DNA of 23,353 bases from positions 1-23,353 of the forward strand of contig DATFCQ010000200.1 in assembly GCA_035252905.1 (NCBI GenBank). Reading direction: 5' to 3'. The translations under genes and the position numbers were made by a program. This stretch comes from AP-15 sp035252905 (GTDB lineage: Bacteria; Pseudomonadota; Alphaproteobacteria; ATCC43930; CGMCC-115725). The notes beneath the pieces are model-generated. The model made no database searches. It had not been told where the DNA came from and saw only the letters and a list, made by a program, of their open reading frames with translations. Positions 23,303 through 23,353 of this stretch are shown piece after piece; the first letter of the stretch is position 1; every line of letters starts with the position of its first letter.

Positions 23303-23353
23303 ATGTTGGCACTCGCGATCCGTGACGACCTCAGCCCCGAAGAACTGCGCCGG
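23303..23353 (+). mobile_element. IS630-type transposase, N-terminus only (runs off the right edge)
   Basis: The last 17 codons read MLALAIRDDLSPEELRR, preceded by MT from another ATG at 23297 and by GAGG. This opening resembles the start of IS630-family transposases, in which a xLRRLAR stretch leads into a helix-turn-helix. The left end of the element should lie between about 23225 and 23300; IS630 elements target TA, and a TATA lies at 23216. Only a short piece is visible, so the family call is tentative. Confidence 0.5.

Overview
The window reads like a chromosomal accessory region of a high-GC alphaproteobacterium, most likely in the Rhizobiales/Bradyrhizobium neighbourhood. This is an inference from the GC-rich codon use, from palindromic intergenic repeats of a type common in that group, and from the gene families present. 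No rRNA, tRNA or CRISPR array was seen.

Layout, left to right. (1) 1-400 is an insertion scar: the C-terminal piece of an IS5-type transposase beside a coding-like remnant that leaves the window at the left edge. (2) 569-1225 is a vapBC-type toxin-antitoxin pair. (3) 1444-2325 is an exported metallo-beta-lactamase-fold protein that looks short at its C-terminus. It is followed by about 690 bp of intergenic repeats (a small transposon-like element and two long palindromes). (4) 3012-4820 holds a CmcJ/NvfI-type oxidoreductase and a VOC-family protein, closed by a perfect hairpin. (5) 4950-5573 (-) is a HAD-like hydrolase. (6) 5687-10377 (-) is a five-gene run: a RibB/RibA-like protein, a RibD-reductase-like protein, a zinc-less MDR dehydrogenase, a 6-pyruvoyl-tetrahydropterin-synthase-like protein and a GT4 glycosyltransferase. 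An MFS transporter (10606-11982, +) is divergent from it. (7) 11983-12485 is repeat-rich intergenic DNA. (8) 12486-13796 (-) is a two-gene unit: a cupin and an isocitrate lyase/PEP mutase-family enzyme. (9) 14248-16226 (-) is a decayed adenylate cyclase/ATPase gene, with a nitroreductase remnant beside it. (10) 16726-20295 is a pair of exported proteins, the second a 1033-residue multidomain protein related to the N,N-dimethylformamidase large subunit. (11) 21027-22151 (-) is an amidohydrolase, divergent from an amidase gene (22430-23239) that is cut off halfway. The start of an IS630-type transposase lies right after it at the right edge.

The most interesting part is the run at 5687-10377. 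Its enzymes have riboflavin/pterin ancestry, but several have lost the residues that define the parent reactions. The GTP cyclohydrolase II-like domain lacks two of the three zinc cysteines, the RibB-like domain lacks its acidic catalytic motif, and the PTPS-like protein lacks the catalytic Cys, one zinc His and the His of its relay. With a dehydrogenase, a glycosyltransferase and a divergent exporter/importer, this looks like a dedicated pathway to a modified, perhaps glycosylated, pteridine- or pyrimidine-type molecule. That product is inference only.

The window also shows much gene decay: an IS5 fragment, a cyclase with three frameshifts (one from an 8-bp tandem duplication) and an internal deletion, a nitroreductase stub, a truncated amidase and a possible aborted ORF at 12101. 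Together with the repeats this suggests a plastic stretch of chromosome.
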